Assembly (NCBI GenBank): GCA_029560585.1
Contig: JAKQKQ010000159.1
Span: 1-62,130, forward strand
Length of the DNA stretch: 62,130 bases
Direction of reading: 5' to 3'
Origin: Verrucomicrobiota bacterium
GTDB taxonomy: Bacteria > Verrucomicrobiota > Verrucomicrobiia > JADLBR01
Shown here: in pieces, positions 52,887 to 61,958 of the stretch
Numbering within the stretch: the first letter of the stretch is position 1
Layout: every line of letters starts with the position of its first letter
Notes under the pieces: generated by a model
Database searches by the model: none
Told to the model about the DNA's origin: nothing
What the model saw: only the letters and a program-made list of their open reading frames with translations
Translations under genes and position numbers: made by a program

Positions 52887-55490
52887 CTATGTTTCCACTC
52901 TGATCTCGGGTTCGCCTACACGGATTTCATTCTCGATGAGCGAGTAGATCGGCACTTCACCTTTCATCACTTCAAACGACACCACAAGGCAATAACGAGC
53001 TGATCCCGCGCCATCCAAGTGATTCCACCCTTTATGAGAACGCACCGCGATGGCAAATTCGCGAGGCAGGTCATAAGAATCGATGAGCGCCCAGTCCTTC
53101 TGGACCGAACCATGATTCCGGCTAGTTTCTTGAACTGCCCCCAGATTATCGCGCTTGTGCAGTGTCCAAGGAAATTCGGCAGATAGAGAATCGCCGCCGT
53201 TTGTCATCCTTTCTAAAAAGACATGTCTCGGTTCGCCGCGCTTGCTAGCTTCCCAATCGAGCCATGTCTCCAAATAGCCCGTGCGTCGCGCGCGTGTTCG
53301 GCGCGGCAAAGCCGTGTATGCCAGCGTAACGTCTATTCGAATCCGAGCATCAACAGCAGCGTTCAGCAATTCCTCTGGAATCCGAACCGTGTAAAGATGG
53401 AGTTGTTTGCTTGGGAGTATTTCACTGTCGGGCGTAATCAACGTGACGCGCGTTTCACAATTCATGGAGGCGCGCTCGAGCGACGGAAGGCCATATCCGA
53501 TCAGCCGCAACACTTTATCCTTGTCAGGCGTGTTCTCTGCCCATTCCGGCCACCTCGCACTCTGCACAATCAGTGCTCGATAAAGCAAAGGTGACGCGGC
53601 AGGGAAAAGATTTTGCAGGTGTGCCGCTGTGTGAGCCACCTTCGGCGCCGCAAACGACGTCCCAGCTCCATCTTTAGAGTGTGCCGGTGCACCGTGCATT
53701 GTCGAATTGAGTAATTCTACGGAAACCTCTTCGTGATATCCAACAATGCGAGGAGGCCGCGTAGAATAAACCAGGTCGCCACCTACATCCACAACGTCGG
53801 GTTTGACGACTGACCATGGCTCGCCATAACCGCTGCGGCTGAAGCCGGAAGGCTGATGTTCGCCGGCGGCAAAGGAACGTCTGTTTGCATCTTCGAAGAC
53901 GGTGGCGCTGACTGAGCCGACGGTTAACGCATGGATACTTTGCGCCGGGTTCGCAACACGCATCGAGGCTTCCAGTTGATGATCGGGGGGCTGCTTGCCT
54001 GCGTCCAGATGCGCGCGCAAGCCGGGATTGGACTCGTCACCGTTGTCGAGACGAGTTTGATTACCCGCTGACTGGATGAACAAGACTTCTTGCTCGTGGG
54101 ACAGTTGGTCCATCTTGGCTGCCCAAGAGGTCATCCGATGTTTTGGACAAGGGATGTTTGCGTTGATCGAATGATTGAAGATCTTCGTAAAGTGGGGCGC
54201 TCTGTGAAAATGGGCTACGACCTGCTGAAGATACTCTTCAGCCGCAAGCGTGTCGGGCAGTCTGTTTTCGGAATCAAGGACACGAGCATTCTGAATCCAC
54301 GCGACGGACTCGACTTCCCCGGCGACGGGAACTTGATTCGGATAGAGAACCGCGCCAGCGACCCGAGTTCCGTGACCTTGCGGGCGAACGTAATCAGCCA
54401 CATCATCCGGCGTGACATTAGGTAGGAAGCATCGGCTGGTTGCCGAATCAATAGCTGGCTCGAGCCATCGGTGCCCTTCTTCGATGCCACTGTCTATAAC
54501 GCACACTCTGGGCGCATTCTCAGGCGGTGGACGAACCAGCAATTGCTCCTCCACCTGACGCATAGAGCTTTCCGTCACCTGTTGCTGCAACTCGGGTGGC
54601 AGCGAGACTTCAAACAGGTGGGCAAAATTCAAAATCACATCCCGGAAGCCCTCGCCACTCATCTGCACCCGCACTTGAACGCTGTCGGGAAACACCATAC
54701 CGGCCTCGGCCTTATGGGCTGGGTCGGAGACTAAACCCGAAACGATTTCCCCACCATAGTGCTCTACGAACCGGTTGAGTTCGTTCACGCGAGTTTCGGC
54801 GTTTTCATCCCACTCGATGTTCGCCTGTTCCCAAGCATAGCGGCGCGCCTCTTCCCTTCGCTGGAGGAACTCATCCGCCTTCTCGTCCTTCCTCTTTCTT
54901 ATCGTGGGCCATTTCACATCCCGCGTGCTCGTTGCGGTCTGAATGCCAAGATCGAACGTGTAAATGAAGGCATTATCCAGAGGCCATAGAGCCAGAATAT
55001 CCGGTGCGAGAACGTTCTTCAAACGACGTGTGTCGTCGGGCTGGTCGTAAATATCCAGCAACGATGATCCAGCGACGAGGTTCCCAACCCCAGTTTCGAA
55101 TTGCCTCAAGACATCCTCCAACTTGGTGAACTCGAGGTCCTCTGAGGAAACTAGCATCAACCCTTCTTCGGTTTCAGCAACCAGTTCCACGCCCAGGGCC
55201 CGGACGATCGGGTCAACATCGACGCCTTCGGGCAGCTTCAGCACGAAACCTTTGTCGGCCGGGACGACGGGCAATCCGTTTTGTTCCCGGAGCATGCGAA
55301 GTCTGGTATCAGACTGCCGCATTCGGCGAAGGATGCCGCGAATCCTAGTCGCGTGGGCGGCTGGGTCTTTTCGGTTGGCTTCAACTTCCGCGTTTTCGCG
55401 TAGTCCGCCCCGGAACAATGGTTCATGGGTACCGCGAAACGCGAGATGTAGGTGTGGAAAGTCTTTTGGGGCGGGCATGGCGCTCAACAC
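52887..55490 (-). CDS. ietS: Subtilisin-like protease of an IetAS system
   Basis: 867 residues. The S8 catalytic triad is present: Asp333 (VCVIDSGIE), His373 (GHGTRVAG), Ser612 (GTSFAAPKV) with oxyanion Asn477 (QSAGNQ). A 320-residue N-terminal extension and a C-terminal beta-domain flank the protease. No signal peptide, so it works inside the cell. Together with the overlapping AAA ATPase upstream, it forms the ietAS pair, first described as a plasmid-stability (toxin-antitoxin) unit in Agrobacterium and later as an anti-phage system. ATPase and protease overlap by seven bases. Confidence 0.9.
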   Translation of the reverse strand: MLSAMPAPKDFPHLHLAFRGTHEPLFRGGLRENAEVEANRKDPAAHATRIRGILRRMRQSDTRLRMLREQNGLPVVPADKGFVLKLPEGVDVDPIVRALGVELVAETEEGLMLVSSEDLEFTKLEDVLRQFETGVGNLVAGSSLLDIYDQPDDTRRLKNVLAPDILALWPLDNAFIYTFDLGIQTATSTRDVKWPTIRKRKDEKADEFLQRREEARRYAWEQANIEWDENAETRVNELNRFVEHYGGEIVSGLVSDPAHKAEAGMVFPDSVQVRVQMSGEGFRDVILNFAHLFEVSLPPELQQQVTESSMRQVEEQLLVRPPPENAPRVCVIDSGIEEGHRWLEPAIDSATSRCFLPNVTPDDVADYVRPQGHGTRVAGAVLYPNQVPVAGEVESVAWIQNARVLDSENRLPDTLAAEEYLQQVVAHFHRAPHFTKIFNHSINANIPCPKHRMTSWAAKMDQLSHEQEVLFIQSAGNQTRLDNGDESNPGLRAHLDAGKQPPDHQLEASMRVANPAQSIHALTVGSVSATVFEDANRRSFAAGEHQPSGFSRSGYGEPWSVVKPDVVDVGGDLVYSTRPPRIVGYHEEVSVELLNSTMHGAPAHSKDGAGTSFAAPKVAHTAAHLQNLFPAASPLLYRALIVQSARWPEWAENTPDKDKVLRLIGYGLPSLERASMNCETRVTLITPDSEILPSKQLHLYTVRIPEELLNAAVDARIRIDVTLAYTALPRRTRARRTGYLETWLDWEASKRGEPRHVFLERMTNGGDSLSAEFPWTLHKRDNLGAVQETSRNHGSVQKDWALIDSYDLPREFAIAVRSHKGWNHLDGAGSARYCLVVSFEVMKGEVPIYSLIENEIRVGEPEIRVET

Positions 55491-56479
55491 GCTTGATGGC
55501 GCTCGTGAATCTCAGCGAGCGCGCGTCGGATATCTTCGTCACCAACCCGTTGCCGACCTTCCAACACACAATGTTTTGCAGCGCTCTGCGCAACATGGAC
55601 GACATCCGAACCTGACATGCCGTCCATGGCCAGCGAGAGATCATGCCAACTGATGGCAACATCCGTCTCAATTGGGGAAAGCGTGGTTTTTAACAACTGA
55701 CTAATCTCTTTGATTCCGGGCAGCGGCACTTTCAAGACCTCGTCGAAGCGACGGAACAACGCTGTATCGAGAGCTGAGTCGATGTTGGTCGCCGCAATTA
55801 CAAGACCGTCGCCCGTATAACTTTCAAGCATTTCCAGCAACGCATTGGTGATGCGCGTGATTTCGCCCACGTCATTGCAGACCGTACGTGACCGAGCTAG
55901 GGTGTCACATTCATCAAGAAACAACGCACAGGGCGATGCTTGGGCAGCTTCAAATACCTTGCGTAGGTTTGCCATCGTCTCACCGAAGTAAGACGAGAGC
56001 AATGTGTCGAACCGTACCTTGCGGAGCGGCAGGCCCGTGCTCCACGCGAGGCGTTCCGCTCCGAGGCTCTTGCCACAACCAGGTGGGCCGTAAAGCAAAA
56101 TGCGATGGCGAGGCTTTAAGCCGTGCTTGGCCAACCGTGTGCGCGCCGCGAACTCTCTCTCAATGCGATGGAAACGGCGCTCGACGACATCCGGCAAGAC
56201 CATGTGGTGCCGCAGTTTGTCAACTGGAATGTCCTGAACAAGCGGGGCAGAATCCCGCCGGCTTGTGGGGAGACGTTGCAGCGCCCCAGTTGACGGAGCG
56301 ATGTCTTCAGGAGGTTTGTCCTTGAGAATGCGCTCCAGTTCTTGAGCAACACGCGCGTGTCCCTGCTTTCTCTGCTCTTCGACAATCCGACGACACAGCG
56401 AATCTACGTCGGCGTTTGAGCCGAAATGGATGACACGGAACAGTCGCTTCATCAGTGTCGCATTCATCGTCTGTATCAA
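55484..56479 (-). CDS. ietA: AAA ATPase of an IetAS system
   Basis: 331 residues. One AAA domain: Walker A GPPGCGKS (131-138), Walker B ALFLDECD (185-192), sensor VIAATNIDSALDTALFRRFD with arginine finger, and a small lid domain (MSGSDVVHVAQSA). The N-terminal 100 residues are helical. Works with the S8 protease encoded next to it; in the original system the ATPase restrains the protease. Starts at 56467 or 56452 are also possible. GC here is lower than in hsdR. It lies 57 bases after the hsdR stop. Confidence 0.9.
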   Translation of the reverse strand: MIQTMNATLMKRLFRVIHFGSNADVDSLCRRIVEEQRKQGHARVAQELERILKDKPPEDIAPSTGALQRLPTSRRDSAPLVQDIPVDKLRHHMVLPDVVERRFHRIEREFAARTRLAKHGLKPRHRILLYGPPGCGKSLGAERLAWSTGLPLRKVRFDTLLSSYFGETMANLRKVFEAAQASPCALFLDECDTLARSRTVCNDVGEITRITNALLEMLESYTGDGLVIAATNIDSALDTALFRRFDEVLKVPLPGIKEISQLLKTTLSPIETDVAISWHDLSLAMDGMSGSDVVHVAQSAAKHCVLEGRQRVGDEDIRRALAEIHERHQAC

Positions 56480-56536
56480 TTTAACGTCTTTTGGCTGAAT
56501 TGAAATCTCTTGTTGGTGAGCGTATTGAACTCGTTC

Positions 56537-58939
56537 TCATGCCGCATAAAGCAGTGATTCAAGTTTCTTGACGGCTTCGCGAAGCGCGTCTGCCCCCCCA
56601 AACTTCCCGATGATCTCGTTGACGTTCCCGTGCTGTGAGATCGGGGGCAGCTTCAGCACGTCTGGGAGAGTAAACTGGACCTCGCCGTCGGCGGCGTATT
56701 TTTCCAGCAGGCCATCGAGAATCTCTCTTGCCTCGGGGGAGAAGAAGCGAAAGAAAGCGACCTCCTTCTTCTTCACGCGGTCTGCGCGCTGGCGGCGGGT
56801 GAGGAGTGGGGCGTTGAAGGCTAGGTGGCAGAGCAAGTCGAACGGATCGGCGTCGGGCCTTCCGGTTAGCGAGGCGAGCTGGGGGAAGTCGATACCTCGA
56901 TCGGCGAATTGGCAAATGATATCGGCGCGCTCCTCCCCATCGATCCAGCGGGCGCGCAAATCCTCCGGGCTCGTGCAGAGCGCGCGGACCTTCTCGGCGG
57001 TGTAATCTGCAAGCTTCACCACGCGGAGCTGCTTGTCGTCGGCATCCAACTCGTGGACCAGCTCCGCGACGATCTCCACCTGGCCGCCATCGTAGTAGTA
57101 CTTTCGCCGCGGTTTGTTGGGGCCATCGCCGAAGGTCGGTTTCTCTTCCCCGACTACACGAGCGCCCTCCTCCGTGCCCTCTATGTCCTCTGTGGTGAGA
57201 ACCTCCGTCTTTCTTATCTCCCCGCGCGCATCGATCTCCTCCTGCGAGGCGAACGCGGGCTCGCCGTCGAAGGCGGGGTCGGCGAAGTTGCGCGTGGCGG
57301 TGCCGGTGTAGTCAAGGATGTTGAAGGAGAACTTACCGTAATCGTCGCGGACGCGGGTGCCACGGCCGATGATCTGTTTGAATTCCACCATCGAATTGAC
57401 CAGCCGCGCCAACACGATATTGCGGCAGGTGGGGGCGTCGAGGCCGGTGGTGAGCAATTGCGACGTCGTCAGGATGACAGGGGTTCGCGTCTCAACATCC
57501 TGGAAGTCGCCCATGTGGCCGCGGCCAATGTCACCCTCGTCAGCGGTGACGCGGCAGACGTAGTTGGGGAACTGCTGGACGAGGTCGGTGTTCAGGTTGT
57601 TGAGGGCGGTGCGCATCTCCAGCGCGTGCTCCTGATCCACGCAAAAGACGATGGTCTTGGCGAAACGGTCGGTCCTTTTCAGGAAATCGGTGAGATGGCG
57701 GGCGATGGTCCCGGTGCGGGCCTTGAGGGCGACGATGCGCTCGAAGTCGGCGGTCTGGTAGTGCTCGTCGGGGATCTCGCGCCCGTAGCGGTCGATCTCG
57801 TCCTTGCTGGGGCGCCAACCGGCGGCGTCCCATTGGGTGACGACGCGATGGACGCGGTACGGGGCGAGGAAGCCGTCGTCGATGCCCTGCTTGAGGCTGT
57901 AGGTGTAGACCGGGTTGCCGAAGTAGAGGTACGTGTCGCGGTTCTCTTCGCGAAGCGGGGTGGCGGTCATGCCGAGGTGATGGGCCGGCTGGAAGTAGTC
58001 GAGGATGTCCCGCCAGTTCGACTCGTCGCTGGCGCTGCCACGATGGCACTCGTCCACGATGACCAGGTCAAAGAAATCGGCCGGGAATCCCTTGTAGAAG
58101 GCGCGGATGGCGGGCTGCGATTTATCCACGCGGCCGGGGTCGGGCGGCATCAGGGACTGGTACGTGGCGAAGTACATCTCGCGGCCGAGGGTCACGACCC
58201 CGCCCTCGATCTTCCACCGCGCGTCGCCGAAGGGTGCGAAGATCTTATCCTTTGGGTCATCGATGAGGAAGTTGCGGTCGGCGAGGTACAGGATGCGCGG
58301 CTTTCGGGTTGGATCCCCCTTCGCATTCCATTTCGAGGACCAGAGCTTCCAGCAGATCTGCAAGGCCACGTGGGTCTTGCCCGTGCCGGTGGCCATGGTG
58401 ACTAGCACCCGCCGCCGCCCGCCCAAGAGGGCCGCGACGACGCGGTTGACGGCGATCTCCTGATAATAGCGCAATGGCTTGTCGGGCACGGCGAGTGCGG
58501 GCGTAAGGAATCGCTGTCGCTGCTCCTCGGTCTTGAGTCCGGCGGTCGTCTGGAGCCGCTGCCAGAGCGCGTCGGGCGATGGGAATGCGTCGAGTTCGGT
58601 CTCCTTGCCGGTGAGGAAGTCGAATTCGACAATCCCTTGCCCATTGGTGCTGTAAGCGAACTTCAGATCGAGGATCTCGGCGTAGTCCTTCGCCTGCCCT
58701 AGGCCGTGCCCCGGATGCTTGTACGACGCCTTCGCCTCAACGACGGCGAGGGCCAGATTGGACAGATAGCGCAGCAGGTAATCGGCGCGCTTCTGCGGAC
58801 GCCGCCAGACCTTCCCGCCCATCGTCATGATTCGACCCGCCGTGAACGTCCGCTGCTCCAAGATATGCTCGTCGGTCCAACCCGCCGCGTACAGCTTCGG
58901 CAAAACGTACTTCCTACAGGTATCGGCTTCGGTAGGCAT
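56537..58939 (-). CDS. hsdR: Type I restriction endonuclease subunit R (EcoEI-like)
   Basis: 800 residues. The nuclease is at the N-terminus: ADYLLRYLSNLALAVVEAKAS with Asp53, Glu68 and Lys70 of the PD-(D/E)xK type. Then the translocase motor: Walker A MATGTGKT (182-189), VIVDECHRG (DECH), GMTATP, and QIIGRGTRV (motif VI). The C-terminal part is the EcoEI_R_C type (VKLADYTAEKVRALCTSPEDLR). Cuts DNA after ATP-driven translocation when the recognised site is unmethylated. First gene of the defence operon. GC 65% in 57,961-58,020 (hand count). Confidence 0.95.
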   Translation of the reverse strand: MPTEADTCRKYVLPKLYAAGWTDEHILEQRTFTAGRIMTMGGKVWRRPQKRADYLLRYLSNLALAVVEAKASYKHPGHGLGQAKDYAEILDLKFAYSTNGQGIVEFDFLTGKETELDAFPSPDALWQRLQTTAGLKTEEQRQRFLTPALAVPDKPLRYYQEIAVNRVVAALLGGRRRVLVTMATGTGKTHVALQICWKLWSSKWNAKGDPTRKPRILYLADRNFLIDDPKDKIFAPFGDARWKIEGGVVTLGREMYFATYQSLMPPDPGRVDKSQPAIRAFYKGFPADFFDLVIVDECHRGSASDESNWRDILDYFQPAHHLGMTATPLREENRDTYLYFGNPVYTYSLKQGIDDGFLAPYRVHRVVTQWDAAGWRPSKDEIDRYGREIPDEHYQTADFERIVALKARTGTIARHLTDFLKRTDRFAKTIVFCVDQEHALEMRTALNNLNTDLVQQFPNYVCRVTADEGDIGRGHMGDFQDVETRTPVILTTSQLLTTGLDAPTCRNIVLARLVNSMVEFKQIIGRGTRVRDDYGKFSFNILDYTGTATRNFADPAFDGEPAFASQEEIDARGEIRKTEVLTTEDIEGTEEGARVVGEEKPTFGDGPNKPRRKYYYDGGQVEIVAELVHELDADDKQLRVVKLADYTAEKVRALCTSPEDLRARWIDGEERADIICQFADRGIDFPQLASLTGRPDADPFDLLCHLAFNAPLLTRRQRADRVKKKEVAFFRFFSPEAREILDGLLEKYAADGEVQFTLPDVLKLPPISQHGNVNEIIGKFGGADALREAVKKLESLLYAA

Positions 58940-59344
58940 GGCTCAGAAATTCGGAATGGGGATTTCAGAAAACGGAAGTCTGGCCGCACCAGACCAAGCA
59001 AGGATCCCCAATCGCGTTATAGGCACAGATTGAAAGGATACCGAGCGCGCACGGAACTTTCCACAGTTTTTGGGCCCGACGCCTAGCATGGGCATTAAGA
59101 TACCGTTAGGGGTGAGACAGGGGCGGTCCGGTGTCGATGGCAGCTGGAGGCATGTTGCTGCAATTGGGTTGAAACCTCGGTCGCGTATTCGTCGACCCTG
59201 ACAGTGGATGCCCACGGGACAAGTGGATGATCCGCCATGAGTGCGAGTGCGCAAGATGGCCAGAAGAGCACTCTTGAGGTTGATGGGTCCCTGATTGCGA
59301 GTTTGGTTTGATGATCGCCATAGGGTGGGGAATGTTCAGCTATC
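58940..59344. other. Gap upstream of hsdR
   Basis: 405 bases, head-to-head between hsdR and a plus-strand hypothetical. It should hold the defence operon promoter. A minus-strand frame at 59,095-59,352 is not convincing. No operator or ncRNA is recognised. Confidence 0.45.
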
Positions 59345-59818
59345 GTGAACACCTGCCTTGATACCGCCCCATCCCCTTCCCGCCATACTCGCCTCGTGTG
59401 CTGGCGGCTCGTCTATCACGTGGACCCAATCCGCGATCTCACCTCCGAGGATGAAAACGCGGCATGCGCCCACGCGCGGCTGGCGCTGGAATACTGGAAC
59501 GCACTGAAGGTCGCCTGCCCCCGTGAGTGGGCAAAGATCCTTGGAAAACGGGCTCGCCGGAAGGCATGGCTCGAGGCGCATGGCTCCATACCTGAAGGAT
59601 GGAGTCCGCCAGATCCGAATGATCGGAGGACTGCCAACAAACCCATCAAGGCCTATCTCGCGCGCCACAAGATGTCAGTCGAGTGGCTTAAGTTGATTCT
59701 ATCGGAGGAATTCTCCTCTCGCCAAGCAGCGCCAAATTGGATTGCCCTGAATCGGGTCGTGCGCTGGCTTTCAGTTGCCAGTGAAGTCCCAAAAGGCAGC
59801 GCAAAAACGGCTCCATGA
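59345..59818 (+). CDS. Island hypothetical protein
   Basis: 157 residues. Its start TCLDTAPSPSRHTRLVCW looks weak, but the part from CWRLVYHVDPIRDLTSEDE on has normal protein character: EYWNALKVACPREWAKILGKRARRKAWLE is helical and basic, and MSVEWLKLILSEEF and NWIALNRVVRWLSVA follow. No family recognised. It is the last gene of the island before attR. Confidence 0.55.
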   Translation: MNTCLDTAPSPSRHTRLVCWRLVYHVDPIRDLTSEDENAACAHARLALEYWNALKVACPREWAKILGKRARRKAWLEAHGSIPEGWSPPDPNDRRTANKPIKAYLARHKMSVEWLKLILSEEFSSRQAAPNWIALNRVVRWLSVASEVPKGSAKTAP

Positions 59819-59901
59819 CGTCTTCGAAAAGCCTTGCCACGCGCGCGCGCGCGACGCGAAGCAATTCTAAAAAGACGGAGGAAATCCCCTCAGCCAGATA
59901 G

Positions 59902-59935
59902 TTGACATTTAACGGGATCTTGCGTGCCTAAACGT
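59902..59935 (+). other. Decayed copy of the integrase promoter region
   Basis: AGTTGACATTTAACGGGATC at 59,900 and TTGCGTGCCTAAACGTGACC after it repeat, with changes, the sequence upstream of the integrase at 43,682 (AGTTGACATTTAAGGCGTTT, TTGCGTACCTTCGAGCGTGA). It points to an older insertion at this tRNA. Confidence 0.55.
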
Positions 59936-59992
59936 GACCGAGCGTGCGCGAGTTTGCGTTGTAAGTATCTGATATTCAGGAAGATATAGGGA

Positions 59993-60030
59993 TTACAAAA
60001 CCGCTGCTCTACCACTGAGCTAAGCCGGCG
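59993..60030. repeat. Right attachment site (attR)
   Basis: 38-base exact copy of 43,575-43,612 (5' half of tRNA-Thr). The rest of the tRNA is absent, so it is not a second tRNA gene. Confidence 0.92.
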
Positions 60031-60306
60031 AAGAAATGCTTGGGAAGTCTGTCACGCCCAGGTGTTCTTGTCGAGGGCGCGGGCGCGGCGAAGGGCTCCG
60101 CGCGACACGCCCGGAGCGCGCGGAGGCCGGACGAGCGAGATCCTCGAACACCCACCAGACATCTCCAACTCTTCGACTCAAATCGGAACAACCGATCACC
60201 AGCCGTGGTTCTGGGCTCCGAAGAAAGCCGCGGCCCAACACTGGTGACAAACGGAGCGGCCTGCGGAAATGTCAAGAGTCGAGAGTTGATCCCGGACCCA
60301 CTGCGC

Positions 60307-61200
60307 TCACGGTTCGCTCACAAATCCGCCGCTTGTGAATTTCATTTTTCGACCGGAATTTTGACCGAGCCCGATCAAAACAGTGCCGGGCTGGGCGACG
60401 TCGTGTGTTTGGGCAGCGTACCAGATCGGGTCGCCGCGATCGTCGAGCAGAAGAGTGTAGTCGTTATTGTCGTTGCCTTTAAGGAGCAGCATCTTAACCC
60501 TCGAATCAACCTGGGTCGGTTGCGCGGCCGATGCAGGTTTATATCCCTCGGCATCAAGATAGCCAATCTCGAACGTCCTGAGGTCTCTTGCGCAGTAGAT
60601 CGCGGCCTTATTCCCGATGGCCTTGATAATCTCATATTTCTTGCCCCCTACGGTATAGTGGAGGAACGTCATGTTTGCGGGGTTGGCAGTGTCTTGGCCT
60701 TCAGGGTATATCGCGACAGCGATGGGCTCGCGCGCGCCGTCTGCCATGAACATCTTGTACGTATCGCCCTTCGCATCCGTGAACACGCAAGTAGCGGTGT
60801 AGTGCATTGCTTGAGTGGGAACATTGCCGGGCAACGCCTTACCTTCAGTGCGCTCGGAATCCAGGGTCGACTTCTTCGCAGGATTGGCAGCCTGAGGCTT
60901 CTGCTTCTGACGGGCTTGACCGCCCCTGGTTCCTGCGTAGGAGTGCGGCACGCCACCAAACAGGCCCAACACCGCGGCAGTTGCGAGAATCAGTAGTCGA
61001 GTAGTCGGCAGTTCGCGACGCTGCGGGTCGCGCCCACCCGAAATCTCTCTGGTCGGCCGCCGAACATCGCCCTCCATGCTTGGGATCGTCTCGCGCCGAA
61101 GCCATGTGTCAAGCATATGTTTTGGGATAGCGTGGGCAGTCCAGTCCAGATTGTCGCCAGACAGAAGGCTCTGCAGATTTTGCATCTGTTGCATCTGCAA
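60307..61200 (-). CDS. Membrane-anchored or secreted hypothetical protein
   Basis: 297 residues. A hydrophobic segment (TTRLLILATAAVLGLFGGVP) near residues 66-85 would be a signal anchor or late signal peptide; an 65-residue basic head before it is unusual and the true start may be further downstream. The soluble part (from about 120) is beta-rich (YTATCVFTDAKGDTYKMFMAD, MTFLHYTVGGKKYEIIKAIG, NDYTLLLDDRGDPIWYAAQ). No family recognised. It lies just outside the island and ends toward attR. Confidence 0.6.
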   Translation of the reverse strand: MQMQQMQNLQSLLSGDNLDWTAHAIPKHMLDTWLRRETIPSMEGDVRRPTREISGGRDPQRRELPTTRLLILATAAVLGLFGGVPHSYAGTRGGQARQKQKPQAANPAKKSTLDSERTEGKALPGNVPTQAMHYTATCVFTDAKGDTYKMFMADGAREPIAVAIYPEGQDTANPANMTFLHYTVGGKKYEIIKAIGNKAAIYCARDLRTFEIGYLDAEGYKPASAAQPTQVDSRVKMLLLKGNDNNDYTLLLDDRGDPIWYAAQTHDVAQPGTVLIGLGQNSGRKMKFTSGGFVSEP

Positions 61201-61204
61201 CTGG

Positions 61205-61635
61205 GGTCAACTCTTGAAACTTGAAAGTCGGCGGGGGTTCCGTTCTGCTTCCGCAAGGCCGGGGCCATTCGGGTGGAATTTGGGGGCGCGGTGTGTCACG
61301 TCATGGTGCGGGGAAATGGGCGGGTGCGGAGGTCGTATCGCATGGCGATGGCCGAGGATTGGGCGGCGAACAGACGGTCGAGACGGCCGGGGACCTCTGA
61401 CGTCGCCGCGGCCGATTCGCTGTTGGAATCGGTCAGGGACTCAGGAAATCAGGAAGAGGCTTTGGGTTCCTCCCTTCCTGAGTTCCAGATGGGAAAGCCG
61501 CGGGAATTCGGGTGCCGCCATCAGGCCGGGGGACGCGCGCGGTGAATCGGGTCGAGGCGTCGGCGCAATTGGACCGGAAACTCGCCGCGGGACTCGATGC
61601 GTTCAGACGGCGATTTCAAGTTTCAAGAGTTAACC
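61205..61635 (+). mobile_element. Decayed RAYT element between inverted repeats
   Basis: Inverted repeats of 24-25 bases at 61,205-61,229 (GGTCAACTCTTGAAACTTG...) and 61,612-61,635. Inside, from 61,255, the plus strand reads KAGAIRVEFGGAVCHVMVRG then NGR, the characteristic N-terminus of RAYT transposases (usually RPLRxExPGAxYHVxxRGNxR). The catalytic Tyr region that should follow is gone; the frame continues with unrelated sequence. A dead IS200-like element. Confidence 0.7.
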
Positions 61636-61958
61636 TCTCTACCAATGACCCCTCCACTCCAATGGCACGTCTGGCACCGTCGGTACTGAACCTGGCGCGT
61701 CGGTTTTTTCCTCGTGGGCGTCGTATTTCCCCTCTCGCGCGTAGATTATTCCCTCGCGGTCGATGTTTTTTTCGGCGGCGGCGAGGCTTTGAGCGACGAC
61801 GTCGGAGCTTTTTGGCGGATGAACGAGGGTGAAAACGACGCGGGCGAGATTTTTTCCCGCGATCGCGTCGGCTTTTTTCTCGTAGTCGCGGCTTTTTACG
61901 TCGCTGCGTCGCCCTTTTCGGCGCTGACGAGGCTTTGGACGACGAAACCGGAGCCTCC
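61636..61958. other. Gap without recognisable feature
   Basis: 323 bases with runs of T after CGCG-rich words (TTTTTTCCTCG, TTTTTTTCGGCG, TTTTTTCCCGCG). Not coding-like. No promoter, repeat or RNA recognised. Confidence 0.4.

Larger units (their letters stand above)
43575..60030. mobile_element. Integrated genomic island in tRNA-Thr (about 16.4 kb)
   Basis: Bounded by the identical 38-base direct repeats at 43,575-43,612 and 59,993-60,030. Next to the left end, in the classical position, is a tyrosine integrase gene. Inside are small excisionase-like and HTH proteins, a primase/DUF3987 replication module and a defence operon (type I restriction plus IetAS and HEPN). No phage structural or conjugation genes are present, so it looks like a satellite or integrative mobilisable element. 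GC is lower and more uneven than in the flanks. Confidence 0.92.

Noticed and set aside
59095-59352. 85-residue minus-strand frame upstream of hsdR
   Set aside because: No recognisable domain, low-complexity look and no ribosome-binding site; it overlaps the start of a better plus-strand gene.
60001-60030. Second tRNA-Thr gene
   Set aside because: Only the 5' half is present; it is the right attachment site.
61076-61832. Several plus-strand frames around the RAYT remnant
   Set aside because: Only about 25 residues match RAYT; the rest is unrelated and out of frame, so not a working gene.
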